In this document: in pieces, positions 36,081-45,570 of the stretch
How positions within the stretch are numbered: position 1 is the stretch's first letter
How the letters are laid out: every line of letters begins with the position of its first letter
Assembly: GCA_963785035.1 (NCBI GenBank)
Contig: CAWATG010000004.1
Span: forward strand, 310,001-374,000
Source of the DNA: CAWATG01 sp963785035
GTDB lineage: Bacteria > Actinomycetota > Acidimicrobiia > IMCC26256 > CAWATG01
Reading direction: 5' to 3'
Length of the DNA: 64,000 nucleotides
Translations under genes and position numbers: made by a program
The notes under the pieces: generated by a model
What the model was told of the DNA's origin: nothing
The model's database searches: none
What the model saw: only the letters and a program-made list of their open reading frames with translations

Positions 36081-37400
36081 TGCTTCGGGACGTCTCCAGG
36101 CGCTTTCTCATGCGCCTCGCGGTGATAACGGGCGTTGCGGGAATCATCCGCCTGATCTACGTCTACAAGACCAGCGACCATCGCGTGCTTCTGGGGCGAC
36201 GCGCTCTTCTACCATCGGCAGGCGGAGTTCCTCGTCGACGGGCGCTTCTTCATCCAGCCGAGCGCGGGTAACTCGGGAGGTTTCGGTTCCCCGTCGGCGG
36301 ATCATCCGCCGATCTTCACGCTCCTGCTGGCTGCAGCGAACAAACTCGGTCAGACCTCTTTTGCGTCACACATGGTGGTCTGTGCGATCTTCGGCACGCT
36401 CGGGGTCTTTCTGATCGGACTGCTCGGACGCGAGATCGGTGGAGAGCGTGTCGGATACATCACAGCCGTTGCGTACGCGTTCTGGGTGACGACGTGGGTC
36501 TACGACGGGATTGTCGTTTCGGAGTCCGTTGCGATCCCCGCGGCGATCCTGGCGCTGTTGTGCACGTATCGATTCATTCGAGAACCTTCGTGGCCCCGCG
36601 CTGCATGGTTGGGTGTCGCATGTGCGCTCGGCGCCCTCGTGCGTGCCGAGATCGTGTTGATCCTGCCGTTGGTCGCACTACCGATCGCAGTCCTGTTGCC
36701 GAAGCTGCGCGGCTGGCGTATCGAGCCTCGGGAGTTCCCGTGGCGCCGAAGAGTCGAATTGTTGGCGATCACCGGCGTCGTGTCGGCGGCGGTGATGGGG
36801 CCATGGGTCGTACGGAACTATGTCACCTTTGAGGAACCGACGTACCTGTCGACCGGCGCCGGTCTCACGATGGCGTCCGGCACGTGCGACATCACATTCG
36901 GAGGCGAATACCTCGGGTACTGGAGCATGGCATGTGTGCTCAACACGCCCATGCCGAAGGGCGATGCCTCGGTTGTGGATGCCCACTTCCGCAAGCGCGC
37001 GACCGATTACCTGAAGGAACACAAGAGTCGCGTGCCCGTTGTGATCGCAGCGCGGAACTTGCGCGTCTGGGGCTGGTTCCGTCCCTTCCAACAGGCTGAC
37101 TTCGGCCGCTTCGATGACAATCGCGAGTATTGGCTGAGTCGCTGGGGTTTAGGTCAGCTGTATGTCGCCGAGGCGCTGGGATTGGCGGGATTCATCATCT
37201 TGCGACGTCGCCGCTGGACGGTTTTTCCGCTCGTCATGCCGCTGCTCATCGTGACGGTGTCGGTCACGATGACGTTTGGCAACACGCGATATCGAGCGTT
37301 CGCCGATCCAGTGCTCGTCGTGCTCTCGGCGGTGACCCTCGACGCACTCTGGCAGTGGTATCGAGACCGTCGGCTTCGCGGCTCCGATCGATTCGCGTGA
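36080..37400 (+). CDS. GT39/ArnT-like membrane glycosyltransferase; frameshift at about 36188
   Basis: About 440 residues from the ATG at 36080 (MLRDVSRRFLMRLAVI). The first helix (LAVITGVAGIIRLIYVY) is in frame with the start. The catalytic loop WGDALFYHRQAEFLVDGRFF, SADHPPIFTLLLAAANKLGQ and the remaining helices (GVFLIGLLGREIGGERVGYI, WLGVACALGALVRAEIVLIL, ...) are in the next frame. One surplus base near 36183-36190 joins them. The GD...YH and DHPP motifs are those of lipid-linked-sugar transferases of the GT-C class. Likely acts on the outer face of the membrane in the same glycan pathway. Confidence 0.85.
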
Positions 37401-37486
37401 CGTGGATGGTCAGAGTGGAGCCGACGGCGCGGACGCGGACGTGACGAACGTCGATCTTTCGACCACCGAGATCGACGTGGTGCCGG

Positions 37487-38302
37487 CTACCGGTCGATAG
37501 CGCGCTTCGGGTTCGCGGCAATGGCGAACAGGCCCGGTGTGGTCGGTGTGACGACGTCGGTCATGGAGAAGTGGGACTCATCCAGGCCCGAGCCGATCCC
37601 GGTGTTCCTGGAGCCGAGCAGCCTGTAGACCACGGGTAGCGCGTGCTCGTAGGTCCAGATGTACCACGACCGTGGGAGCTTGTGACGAAGGCCGAGAGGG
37701 TCCAGCTTCAGGAGACGTTCGCCGCTCTTGCGTCGCCGCGCGAAGTCCGCATGCAGGGCCTCGTCGCCTTCGAGACCCAGCACCTCGACGTTCTCGAAGA
37801 AGAGGCTCAGCAGCGACGCGAGTTCGTCGGCCTCGAAGAGCGAGACGTGGAATGGATTTTCGAAATCGGCCGGCCGATTCGGGGTGATAACCAGCGCCTT
37901 GCCCTGAGGGCGCAGCACGCGTGCAATCTCGGCGACGTGGGCTTCGGGGTCGGTGAAGTGTTCGATGATGTGTGAAGAGCACACGGCATCGAACGAAGCA
38001 TCTCGAAAGCCGAGGGTCCGACCCTCCATCGCAGCGAATCCGAGCCCATCATGTGCGAGAGATCGGCCGGCCGAGATCGCCGTCGGGGAGTCATAGTCGA
38101 CACCGATGACGTCCCGAGACGACCCGGCGAGGCGCCTGGTCTCATCGCCGACGCCACATCCGACGTCGAGGACGCGCCCGGGGCCCAGGCGTGCAAGCAC
38201 CTCGCGGTACCCGGCGTCGTGGAACGCCAGAAGCGAATCTGGCGTCGAGCCTTGCATCGGGCGTTCGCCGGTCAGACGCGGACCTGCTGTGGAGTTCGTC
38301 AT
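37487..38302 (-). CDS. Class I SAM-dependent methyltransferase
   Basis: 271 residues from the ATG at 38302 (MTNSTAGPRLTGERPMQ) with AGGG 6 nt upstream; the frame is open further but unlike protein. Motif I is VLDVGCGVGDETRRLA, motif II VIGVDYDSPTAISA, and the post-motif CSSHIIEHFTDPEAHVAEIA with VLRPQGKALVITPN is typical of small-molecule or sugar methyltransferases (UbiE/type 11). The only minus-strand gene in the glycan locus; it may methylate the glycan or a lipid. Confidence 0.88.
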   Translation of the reverse strand: MTNSTAGPRLTGERPMQGSTPDSLLAFHDAGYREVLARLGPGRVLDVGCGVGDETRRLAGSSRDVIGVDYDSPTAISAGRSLAHDGLGFAAMEGRTLGFRDASFDAVCSSHIIEHFTDPEAHVAEIARVLRPQGKALVITPNRPADFENPFHVSLFEADELASLLSLFFENVEVLGLEGDEALHADFARRRKSGERLLKLDPLGLRHKLPRSWYIWTYEHALPVVYRLLGSRNTGIGSGLDESHFSMTDVVTPTTPGLFAIAANPKRAIDR

Positions 38303-38467
38303 CGAGACCCTTTGTCGATCGTCGTGGCGCTCGTCATTGGCTTCTCTTCGGTCGTGCGGCCGTAATGATGACACGACATCGGCGACGAGCACTGTCCGTC
38401 GTCGAAACGCCCAGGTGTCGGAGAATCCAGTGTCCTGAGGTGGTCAGCGCGTAGCATCACGGCCGAC

Positions 38468-39668
38468 ATGTCGAATGCCGCCGAGCCAGCGCGCGTCCAC
38501 TCCGAGGCGATCTCGAAAATCGGAGACCTTGCCGCAGAGGCGAGCTTGCGACGGGTCAGCATGTTGGCCTGGCGCGACCTCGACGACCCTGAGGCGGGCG
38601 GGTCCGAGATCCATGCTCACAACGTTGCCAAGGCTTTGGGCTGAGGCCGGTATCGAGGTGACCATGCGGACCTCGTTCGCCGCAGGTCACCCGCAGGTTT
38701 CCTGGCGTTCGGGCTATCGCGTGATCCGCAAGGCTGGGCGGCATCTCGTCTTTCCACGTGCCGCGTTCAGCGAGATGATGGGATGGCATGGCGGGCGCGA
38801 CGGCCTCGTCGAGATCTGGAACGGTATGCCCTTCTTCTCGCCGGTATGGGCTCGTACCCCACGGGTTGTGTGGCTCCATCACATCCACGCCGACATGTGG
38901 AAGATGACCTTGCCGCCGAAGGTTGCTGCCGTGGGGAACTGGATCGAGTCGAGCTTCGCTCCGAAGCTGTATCACTGGACGCAGATCGTGACGTTGTCCG
39001 AGTCCAGCAAGGCGGAGCTGATCGACGACTTGGGTTTCAGCGCCAAGCGCGTCACTGTCGTACCTCCGGGCATCGACGCACGATTTTCGAGTTCCCCTGA
39101 CGTCGCGAAGTCCAAGACGCCGCTGGTTGTGGCAGTCGGAAGGCTTGTTCCGGTCAAACGATTCGACCTGTTGCTCAAGGCACTCTTCGACCTGCGCAAG
39201 CGCATCCCGACGTTGCGGGCGGTGATTGTGGGGGAGGGCTACGAGCGCGAGCGCCTCGACGCGATGATCGCCGAGCACGGCGCACGCGAGTGGCTGCTCC
39301 TCCCTGGGCGTCTCAGCGACGCGGACCTCGTGGATCTCTATCGGCGCGCCTGGGTGGTGGCGAGCATGTCCGTCCGTGAGGGATGGGGAATGACTGTGAC
39401 GGAGGCCGCGGCGTGCGGGACGCCCGCCGTTGCAACGCGGATCGCGGGTCACCTCGACTCCGTCGTCGAGGGCCGATCTGGTGTGCTGATAGATGACGTG
39501 ACGGGAATGACCAACGCGTTGGCCCGCGTCATCGAGTCCGACGAACTGCGCGAGCAGCTCGGACGTGGGGCGCTGGAGCAGGCGCAGCGCTTCACCTGGG
39601 AGAACACGGCGCTCGGCACACTCGAGGTCCTGGCAGGGGACGCGCTTCGGCGTCGCGCTCGGCGGTGA
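38468..39668 (+). CDS. Family 4 glycosyltransferase; frameshift at about 38632
   Basis: About 400 residues from the ATG at 38468 (MSNAAEPARVHSEAISKIG). The first part ends ...DDPEAGGSEIHAHNVAK before a stop. Removing one G at 38632-38633 gives AHNVAKLWAEAGIEVTMRTS and joins it to the long frame. GT-B motifs follow: VVPPGIDARF, VVAVGRLVPVKRFDLLLKAL and the donor-site E-x7-E segment EGWGMTVTEAAACGTPAVAT. The start lacks a good Shine-Dalgarno. It transfers a sugar from a nucleotide donor in the cytoplasm. Overlaps the AftD-like gene by 4 bases. Confidence 0.88.
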
Positions 39669-42600
39669 CCGCGCCGACCTCGGCGCCTGCTTCGTCGCCT
39701 CGATCAGTGCCGTCACGAGGCGCACGCGACAACCTGGCGCCGCGAGCACGACAGCGGCATCGCCAGATCGGTTACCTCGCGTTGGCGATCCTGGCATACG
39801 TGCCAGTGCTGCTGAGCCACGTCGGCAAGGTCGCCGCCGATACGAAGCAATACCTTTACCTGGATCCGTCACGACTGCTGGAACGCGCCGTGTCGATGTG
39901 GGACCCGAACATCGGTCTCGGAACCGTGACCCATCAGAACATCGGGTACGTCTTCCCGATGGGCCCGTACTACTGGCTGTTCGACAAAGTCGGTGTCCCC
40001 GACTGGATCGCGCAGCGTATCTGGCTTGGGTCGATCCTGTTCTTCGCCGGTCTCGGCATGCTGTACCTCCTTCGGACGCTCGACGTACGCGGTGTCGGCG
40101 CGCCGGTAGCGGCATTGGCCTATATGTTCGGGCCCTACGCGCTCGACTACTCGGCGCGAATCTCGGTGATCCTCTTGCCGTTCGCGGGCTTGCCGTGGAT
40201 GCTCGGCCTGACGATTCGTGCGTTGCGCCGTGACCGAATCGGTCGCTGGCGAGAACCGGCGCTCTTCGCGGTTGTCGTGCAAATCGTGGGTGGTGTCAAT
40301 GCGACGGCACTGATCTTCGCCGGCATTGCGCCAGTCCTATGGATTCTGTACGCAGTCGCGATTGATCGATCCGTCGACATTCGACGCGCGCTCGTCGTGA
40401 CATGGCGTATTGGATTGCTCACCGTGCTGACGTCGGCATGGTGGATTGCCGGCCTGTCCCTGCAAGCGGGCTACGGCATGGACATTCTCCGGTACACCGA
40501 AACCGTCAAGACCGTGGCGCGCTCGTCGATGGCTCCGGAGATCTTTCGAGGTTTGGGGTATTGGTTCTTCTACGGGCGAGACAAGCTCGGTCCGTGGATC
40601 GAGTCGGCGGTGAGCTACACGCAGTCGGAATGGCTGATCGCCGTCGGATACCTGCTGCCATGCCTGGCCCTGGCGTCGGCGGCGATACTCCGCTGGCGCC
40701 ACCGAATCTATTTCGCGATTGTCGGTTTCGTTGCGATGGCGATCGCCGTAGGAACCCATCCCTTCGACGATCCGTCGCCGTTCGGCGCGGCGATGAAGTC
40801 CTTTGCTGCCGATTCCTCTGCGGGCCTTGCGTTGCGGAGTACCGGTCGTGCCGTGCCTCTCCTGGCGATGAGCCTCGCAGTGTTCTTGGCCTGTGGCGTA
40901 ACCCTTGCCTCGGATGCGCTGGCGGTGCGGTTCGGTGGCGGCACCGGGAGCGGCGCGCGCCGTTGGTTGTCGGCGTTGGCGGTCCCTGTCGTGGTCGGCG
41001 TGTTGGTCCTTGCGAACTTTCCAGCGCTGCGTGACGGCACCTATTACGGCAAGAACCTGCTGCGCGGTGGGGAGGTTCCGGGCTACTGGGAGGAGGCGGC
41101 CGAGGCCATCGACGGTGGCGACCTTCACACGCGTGTCCTGGAACTTCCGGGCGCGGACTTCGCGTCATATCGGTGGGGGAACCTGGTCGATCCGGTCACG
41201 CCGGGCATCACGGATCGTCCGTATGTGGCGCGGGAGCTGATCCCGTGGGGCTCGCCGGCTTCGGCAAACCTGCTCAACGCGTTGGATCGTCGTCTCCAGG
41301 AGGGGTCGCTGAATCCTGAGTCGATCGTGCCGATTGCGAGGCTGCTCGGAGCGGGTGCGGTCGTTGCTCGCAATGACCTCCAGGTCGACCGATACAACTT
41401 GGTTCGGCCTATTCCGATGAAACAGCTCTTGAGTCCACCTCCGGTTGGTCTTTCCGCCGCCCGGAAGTTCGGGACGTCTTTGGGCCCGAAGCTGCACTAT
41501 CCCTTGGTCGATGAGATCGCGCTCGGTATGGATCCGACGACCAAGGACCCTGCGCCGGTCGAGATCTATGAGCTCGCCGACGCGGAGCGCATTGTCCGAG
41601 CCGAGTCGGACGATGCGCCGCTGATTGTCGCCGGCGATGGTGACGGGCTCGTGAGCGCAGCGTCAGTCGGTCTGATTACCGCTGATGGGATCGTGCTTTA
41701 TTCCGCGTCGAACGCTGGAGATGCCGAAGCACTGCGGCGTGTGGTCAACGACGATGCAACGTTGGTTGTCACCGATTCGAACCGCAAGCAGGCACTCCGG
41801 TGGAGCACGGTGCGTGACAACATCGGTTATACCGAGCGTGCTGACGAGGAGCCGTTGGTCGAAGACGCTTCCGATGCTCGCCTCGACCTTTTTGGCGATG
41901 CCGGCACCGAGACACAGACGGTCATGGAGCACGTCGGTGCGAAGATCCAAGCTACGAACTACGGAAACCCCGTGTCGTACACACCTGAGGACCGCGCCGC
42001 GTATTCCCTCGACGGCGACGTCGAGACTGCATGGAAGGTGGGCGCATTCGCTCCGGTGATCGGTGAGATGATCCGCGTCGAGTTCGATGAACCCATTACC
42101 ACCGACTCGCTCAACCTGGTACAACCCGTCGTCGGCGATCGCGATCGGTACATCACCAACACGCGCCTCGTGTTCTGGGACGGCAAGCGCTCCTCGACGG
42201 TCCGCGTCGCACTGGATTCGTCGTCACGGACGGCCACCGGTCAGACCATCGTGTTCGGGAAGCGTCGCTTTGATCGCCTCGAGATCACCATCGACGGCGA
42301 CAACGTGGGTCAGCGCGCCGACTACAAAGGTGTCAGCGCTGTCGGCTTCGCCGAAATTCGCGTCCGCGATCGGCAAGCCAGTGCCGATGTCAAGATCACC
42401 GAGGTCGTGCGAATGCCGGTCGATCTCACCGACGCTGTCGGGAAAGAATCGCACGAGCATCGACTGGTGTATTTGATGGAGCGCCAACGAGTGATTCCGG
42501 TTCCGCCGCGATCGGACCCGGAACTGAGTCTCACCAGGGCCTTCGAAGTTCCGACGACGCGTGACTTCTCGCTTGCGGGTGAGGCACGACTCGATTCGTA

Positions 42601-44191
42601 CGCGACCGACACCATGCTCGACGTCGATCTTGGTTTTGCGACCGCGGCGCAGGGCGGGATCGATGTGTTGGGATCCTCTCGCCTTCCCGGCGCCATCGAT
42701 CAGCGAGCTTCCCAAGCGTTCGACGCAGACCCGGCCACCTTCTGGTCGACCGGATTCCATGATCCGACCGGCAAGTTCGTCGACGTCACGACGACGACGC
42801 CCGTCACCTTTGATGCGGTGTCCCTGCAGGTTGTCGCCGACGGCCGTCATTCGGTTCCGACGCGGCTCGAAATTCGCGCCGGCGGCGAGGTGCGCGAGGT
42901 TGAGCTCCCGGCGATCGCGGACGGTGCCATTGCCAATGGCGTGGTGGCGGTGCGAACACCGAAATTCGAGTCGATCACCGGCGACCAGGTCCGCATCACC
43001 ATCACGGGTGTGCGCCAGGTCAAGACCATCAACTATTTCTCCGACGGCCCCATCGTGATGCCCATCGCAATCGCCGAATTCGGGATTGCCGGGATGCGAC
43101 GCGGCGCTCCGGTTGCCGGGTTGTTGCCCCAGTGCCTCAACAACCTCGTCTACCTCGACGGTAAGGCGGTGCCGGTGAGGATCGTCGGCTCCCGCGATGC
43201 TGCCGAACGTCGGGGGGCGTTGTCGCTCGTCCACTGTGAGACAGAACCTCCGATTCGGCTCAGCGCGGGACGTCATGTGTTGTCGACGTTCACGGGCCGG
43301 CTGAGCAGCATCGACGTCGACCGTGTCACGCTTGCGTCAGAGGCTGGTGGCGTTGCACTCGAGTTGGGTGATCGCGGGTCGGTACCGCCAATGGCCCGTG
43401 ATTCTGAAGGCAAGCGCGGGCTTCCTACCTTGCAGGTCGAAGCAGGGCGTACGCGCATGACCGTGCGTGCGAGCGATGCGAAGGAGCCCTTCGAGCTGGT
43501 CCTTGGGCAAAGCATCAACAAGGGATGGCACGCGAGGATCGACGGCCACGATGTGGGCCCCGCGCGACTCGTGAACGGCTACGCCAACGGCTGGCACATT
43601 CGGCCACCGCGTGGAGCGACGGACTTCGAGATCGAACTGAAATGGACACCGCAACGGCGCGTCCATTACGGCCTTGCGATATCGGGTCTTGCGCTGCTGG
43701 CCTGTTTGGCTTTGGCGCTCGGCTCGGGCCGCAGGCGTTCTCGGCGCGCCGTGGGTGCACCGGGCACCGCTTCGGTGGAGGCGGTCGAAACAGGCCGTAT
43801 TTGGGCCGATCCGAGCTTTGGATGGGACAGCGTTGGCAAGCATGTTCAGCCGTCGAGGTTGCTCTCGGCCGTCGTTGGTGGTGTCGTCGTGGGGTTTGCC
43901 GTCGCGATCTTCGTCACGCCCGTGGTGGGACTGGTGCTTGGGATCAGCACAGTGGGAGCGATCCGGTGGCGGTGGCTCGAACGTGGGCTTCGTTTGCTCT
44001 CGCCGATCGCCCTCGGGCTCGCGGGTACATACATCGTGGCGCAGCAGTTGCGCTTTAGCTATCCACCGGTGTTCGAGTGGCCGTCATTCTTCGAGTCCGC
44101 ACACGTGTGGGGTTGGGTCGGCGCGGCGGCATTGTTGGCATCATCTGTCGTCGAGTTCGTTCGAACTCGCAATGAAAATGAAGAGGGGTGA
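39665..44191 (+). CDS. aftD: AftD-like alpha-(1->3)-arabinofuranosyltransferase (DUF3367)
   Basis: 1508 residues, the largest gene in the window; GTG start overlapping the GT4 stop. The N-terminal membrane part (about 35-450) is a GT-C fold with the loop VAADTKQYLYLDPSRLLERA and IGYVFPMGPYYWLFDKVGVP, close to DUF3367/AftD. A large extracytoplasmic part follows with two discoidin-like (F5/8 type C) modules near residues 760-880 (SLDGDVETAWKVGAF) and 1000-1120 (AFDADPATFWSTGFHDPTG). Terminal membrane helices lie near 1335-1355 (YGLAISGLALLACLALALG) and 1395-1490. In mycobacteria AftD adds branches to arabinan of arabinogalactan and lipoarabinomannan using decaprenyl-phosphoarabinose. Here the acceptor may differ. 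Confidence 0.88.
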   Translation: MTAPTSAPASSPRSVPSRGARDNLAPRARQRHRQIGYLALAILAYVPVLLSHVGKVAADTKQYLYLDPSRLLERAVSMWDPNIGLGTVTHQNIGYVFPMGPYYWLFDKVGVPDWIAQRIWLGSILFFAGLGMLYLLRTLDVRGVGAPVAALAYMFGPYALDYSARISVILLPFAGLPWMLGLTIRALRRDRIGRWREPALFAVVVQIVGGVNATALIFAGIAPVLWILYAVAIDRSVDIRRALVVTWRIGLLTVLTSAWWIAGLSLQAGYGMDILRYTETVKTVARSSMAPEIFRGLGYWFFYGRDKLGPWIESAVSYTQSEWLIAVGYLLPCLALASAAILRWRHRIYFAIVGFVAMAIAVGTHPFDDPSPFGAAMKSFAADSSAGLALRSTGRAVPLLAMSLAVFLACGVTLASDALAVRFGGGTGSGARRWLSALAVPVVVGVLVLANFPALRDGTYYGKNLLRGGEVPGYWEEAAEAIDGGDLHTRVLELPGADFASYRWGNLVDPVTPGITDRPYVARELIPWGSPASANLLNALDRRLQEGSLNPESIVPIARLLGAGAVVARNDLQVDRYNLVRPIPMKQLLSPPPVGLSAARKFGTSLGPKLHYPLVDEIALGMDPTTKDPAPVEIYELADAERIVRAESDDAPLIVAGDGDGLVSAASVGLITADGIVLYSASNAGDAEALRRVVNDDATLVVTDSNRKQALRWSTVRDNIGYTERADEEPLVEDASDARLDLFGDAGTETQTVMEHVGAKIQATNYGNPVSYTPEDRAAYSLDGDVETAWKVGAFAPVIGEMIRVEFDEPITTDSLNLVQPVVGDRDRYITNTRLVFWDGKRSSTVRVALDSSSRTATGQTIVFGKRRFDRLEITIDGDNVGQRADYKGVSAVGFAEIRVRDRQASADVKITEVVRMPVDLTDAVGKESHEHRLVYLMERQRVIPVPPRSDPELSLTRAFEVPTTRDFSLAGEARLDSYATDTMLDVDLGFATAAQGGIDVLGSSRLPGAIDQRASQAFDADPATFWSTGFHDPTGKFVDVTTTTPVTFDAVSLQVVADGRHSVPTRLEIRAGGEVREVELPAIADGAIANGVVAVRTPKFESITGDQVRITITGVRQVKTINYFSDGPIVMPIAIAEFGIAGMRRGAPVAGLLPQCLNNLVYLDGKAVPVRIVGSRDAAERRGALSLVHCETEPPIRLSAGRHVLSTFTGRLSSIDVDRVTLASEAGGVALELGDRGSVPPMARDSEGKRGLPTLQVEAGRTRMTVRASDAKEPFELVLGQSINKGWHARIDGHDVGPARLVNGYANGWHIRPPRGATDFEIELKWTPQRRVHYGLAISGLALLACLALALGSGRRRSRRAVGAPGTASVEAVETGRIWADPSFGWDSVGKHVQPSRLLSAVVGGVVVGFAVAIFVTPVVGLVLGISTVGAIRWRWLERGLRLLSPIALGLAGTYIVAQQLRFSYPPVFEWPSFFESAHVWGWVGAAALLASSVVEFVRTRNENEEG

Positions 44192-44194
44192 ATT

Positions 44195-44851
44195 GTGGCG
44201 TCTCGATCGTTTTTGCTTTCCGACGACCTCCATGCCTACGTGTTGGCGCACAGCGAACCGGCCGATCCGATTGCGCGCGCTTTGACGGAGGCGACCGCTG
44301 CTCTCGGCGATGTGGCGATCATGCAGATCGGCGCAGACCAAGCCGCGCTGCTGACGATGCTCGTGCGATTGACGTCGGCGAAGGTCGCGGTGGAGGTCGG
44401 TACCTTCACGGGTACGTCCGCGTTGGCGATTGCGCGCGGCCTTCCCGATGACGGGACACTGCTCTGTTGTGACACGAGTGAGGAGTGGACCTCGATCGGT
44501 GTTCCGTATTGGCGTCAGGCCGACGTGGCGAGCAGGATCGATCTTCGAATCGCGCCTGCGTTGGCCACGTTGCAGGCGCTCCCGAGGACCGCGACGATCG
44601 ACTTCTCGTTCATCGACGCCGACAAGCCGAGCTACGCGGACTACTTCGAGGAGCTCGTTGTCCGCACGCGGCCCAATGGGCTCATCGTGTGCGACAACAC
44701 GCTGTTTTTCGGCCTCGTCCACGATGGCACCAGCACTGACGAGAATGCCGTGGCGCTGCGGGCCTTCAACGATCTCGTTGCACGCGATGCGCGGGTCGAC
44801 ACTGTATTGCTGCCCTACGCCGATGGGCTGACGCTGTTGCGCAAGCGATAG
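44195..44851 (+). CDS. O-methyltransferase (CCoAOMT/catechol type)
   Basis: 218 residues from a GTG at 44195, 3 bases after aftD. SAM-binding VEVGTFTGTSALAIARGLP, the acidic DTSEEWTSIG, and the metal-binding FSFIDADKPSYADYFE and IVCDNTLFFG define the family-3 O-methyltransferases that need a divalent cation. It methylates a hydroxyl of an unknown small molecule. The position suggests co-transcription with aftD. Confidence 0.92.
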   Translation: MASRSFLLSDDLHAYVLAHSEPADPIARALTEATAALGDVAIMQIGADQAALLTMLVRLTSAKVAVEVGTFTGTSALAIARGLPDDGTLLCCDTSEEWTSIGVPYWRQADVASRIDLRIAPALATLQALPRTATIDFSFIDADKPSYADYFEELVVRTRPNGLIVCDNTLFFGLVHDGTSTDENAVALRAFNDLVARDARVDTVLLPYADGLTLLRKR

Positions 44852-44861
44852 GTCGCGGCGT

Positions 44862-45416
44862 TTAGGCGCCGGTGCTGCGCAACACGCGTAGCACGCCTTC
44901 GTGGGTTCCCCACGGTGAATCGGCAACGGCGCGACCGACGGCTTCTGCACTGTTGCCAGCACGCAACGCTTCGAGGACGTTGCCGTATCGGCCGTTCGTC
45001 AGCGTCTTGACCGTTGCCTCGACGCCGTCGGCGTATGACGCGTAGTTTCTCACGCCGACACTGTTGAAACGGGTTGCCCCAGCGGCGCCTTGGGTGGTGG
45101 CCAGGGGATTGAACTGTGCACGCGTACCCTCGGCCTGAGCCCAGGCGTTCATCGCCCTGATGTTCTCGCTCGTTGCGTCGATACCAAGCTTGCTCAAGAC
45201 GTCCCTCGCGAATTGCGTCGTTGTCGTTGTGAGAGACGACCGCGGCTCATTGGAGGTTGACGGTGCTTGCGCTGCCGCGGTCAGCGCTGCTGCGAAGGAG
45301 TTGTCATTGCCCGCGGTGGGCATCGGTCCCGCCGAACGTGGCGGCGCGCCGAAGCGACTGTCGATGGTCTGGCGCAACTCTGAGATTCTGGCCTGTATGG
45401 CCTGAATTCCATCCAC
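44862..45416 (-). CDS. Hypothetical protein, lysozyme/peptidoglycan-hydrolase-like C-terminus
   Basis: 184 residues from a GTG at 45416 (VDGIQAIQARISELRQTIDS); further upstream the frame is not protein-like. The N-terminus is a short coiled helix, residues 25-65 are low-complexity Ala/Thr/Ser. The C-terminal half (FARDVLSKLGIDATSENIRA, MNAWAQAEGTRAQFNPL, NYASYADGVEATVKTLTNGR) resembles phage-type or secreted murein-hydrolase regions. No catalytic Glu can be assigned with certainty. Convergent with the O-methyltransferase gene. Confidence 0.65.
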   Translation of the reverse strand: MDGIQAIQARISELRQTIDSRFGAPPRSAGPMPTAGNDNSFAAALTAAAQAPSTSNEPRSSLTTTTTQFARDVLSKLGIDATSENIRAMNAWAQAEGTRAQFNPLATTQGAAGATRFNSVGVRNYASYADGVEATVKTLTNGRYGNVLEALRAGNSAEAVGRAVADSPWGTHEGVLRVLRSTGA

Positions 45417-45570
45417 GCGGCGTTCATTCCCCTCGGCACAATGATGAGCGCAACGATCACGATGAGCTTCCCGGAGCGCGAAGCTCGTCAATGAACTCTG
45501 CAGCAGATAATCGGCAGCGGTCGAGGACTTCTTGAGGCCGCGGGGTTTCGCGGGTGGCGAGCCGTCCCGG

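Noticed and set aside
38556..40115. 519-codon open frame on the minus strand
   Set aside because: Antisense to the GT4 and AftD genes; composition is that of a shadow frame.
42224..43276. 350-codon open frame on the minus strand
   Set aside because: Antisense to the discoidin part of the AftD-like gene; no coding character.
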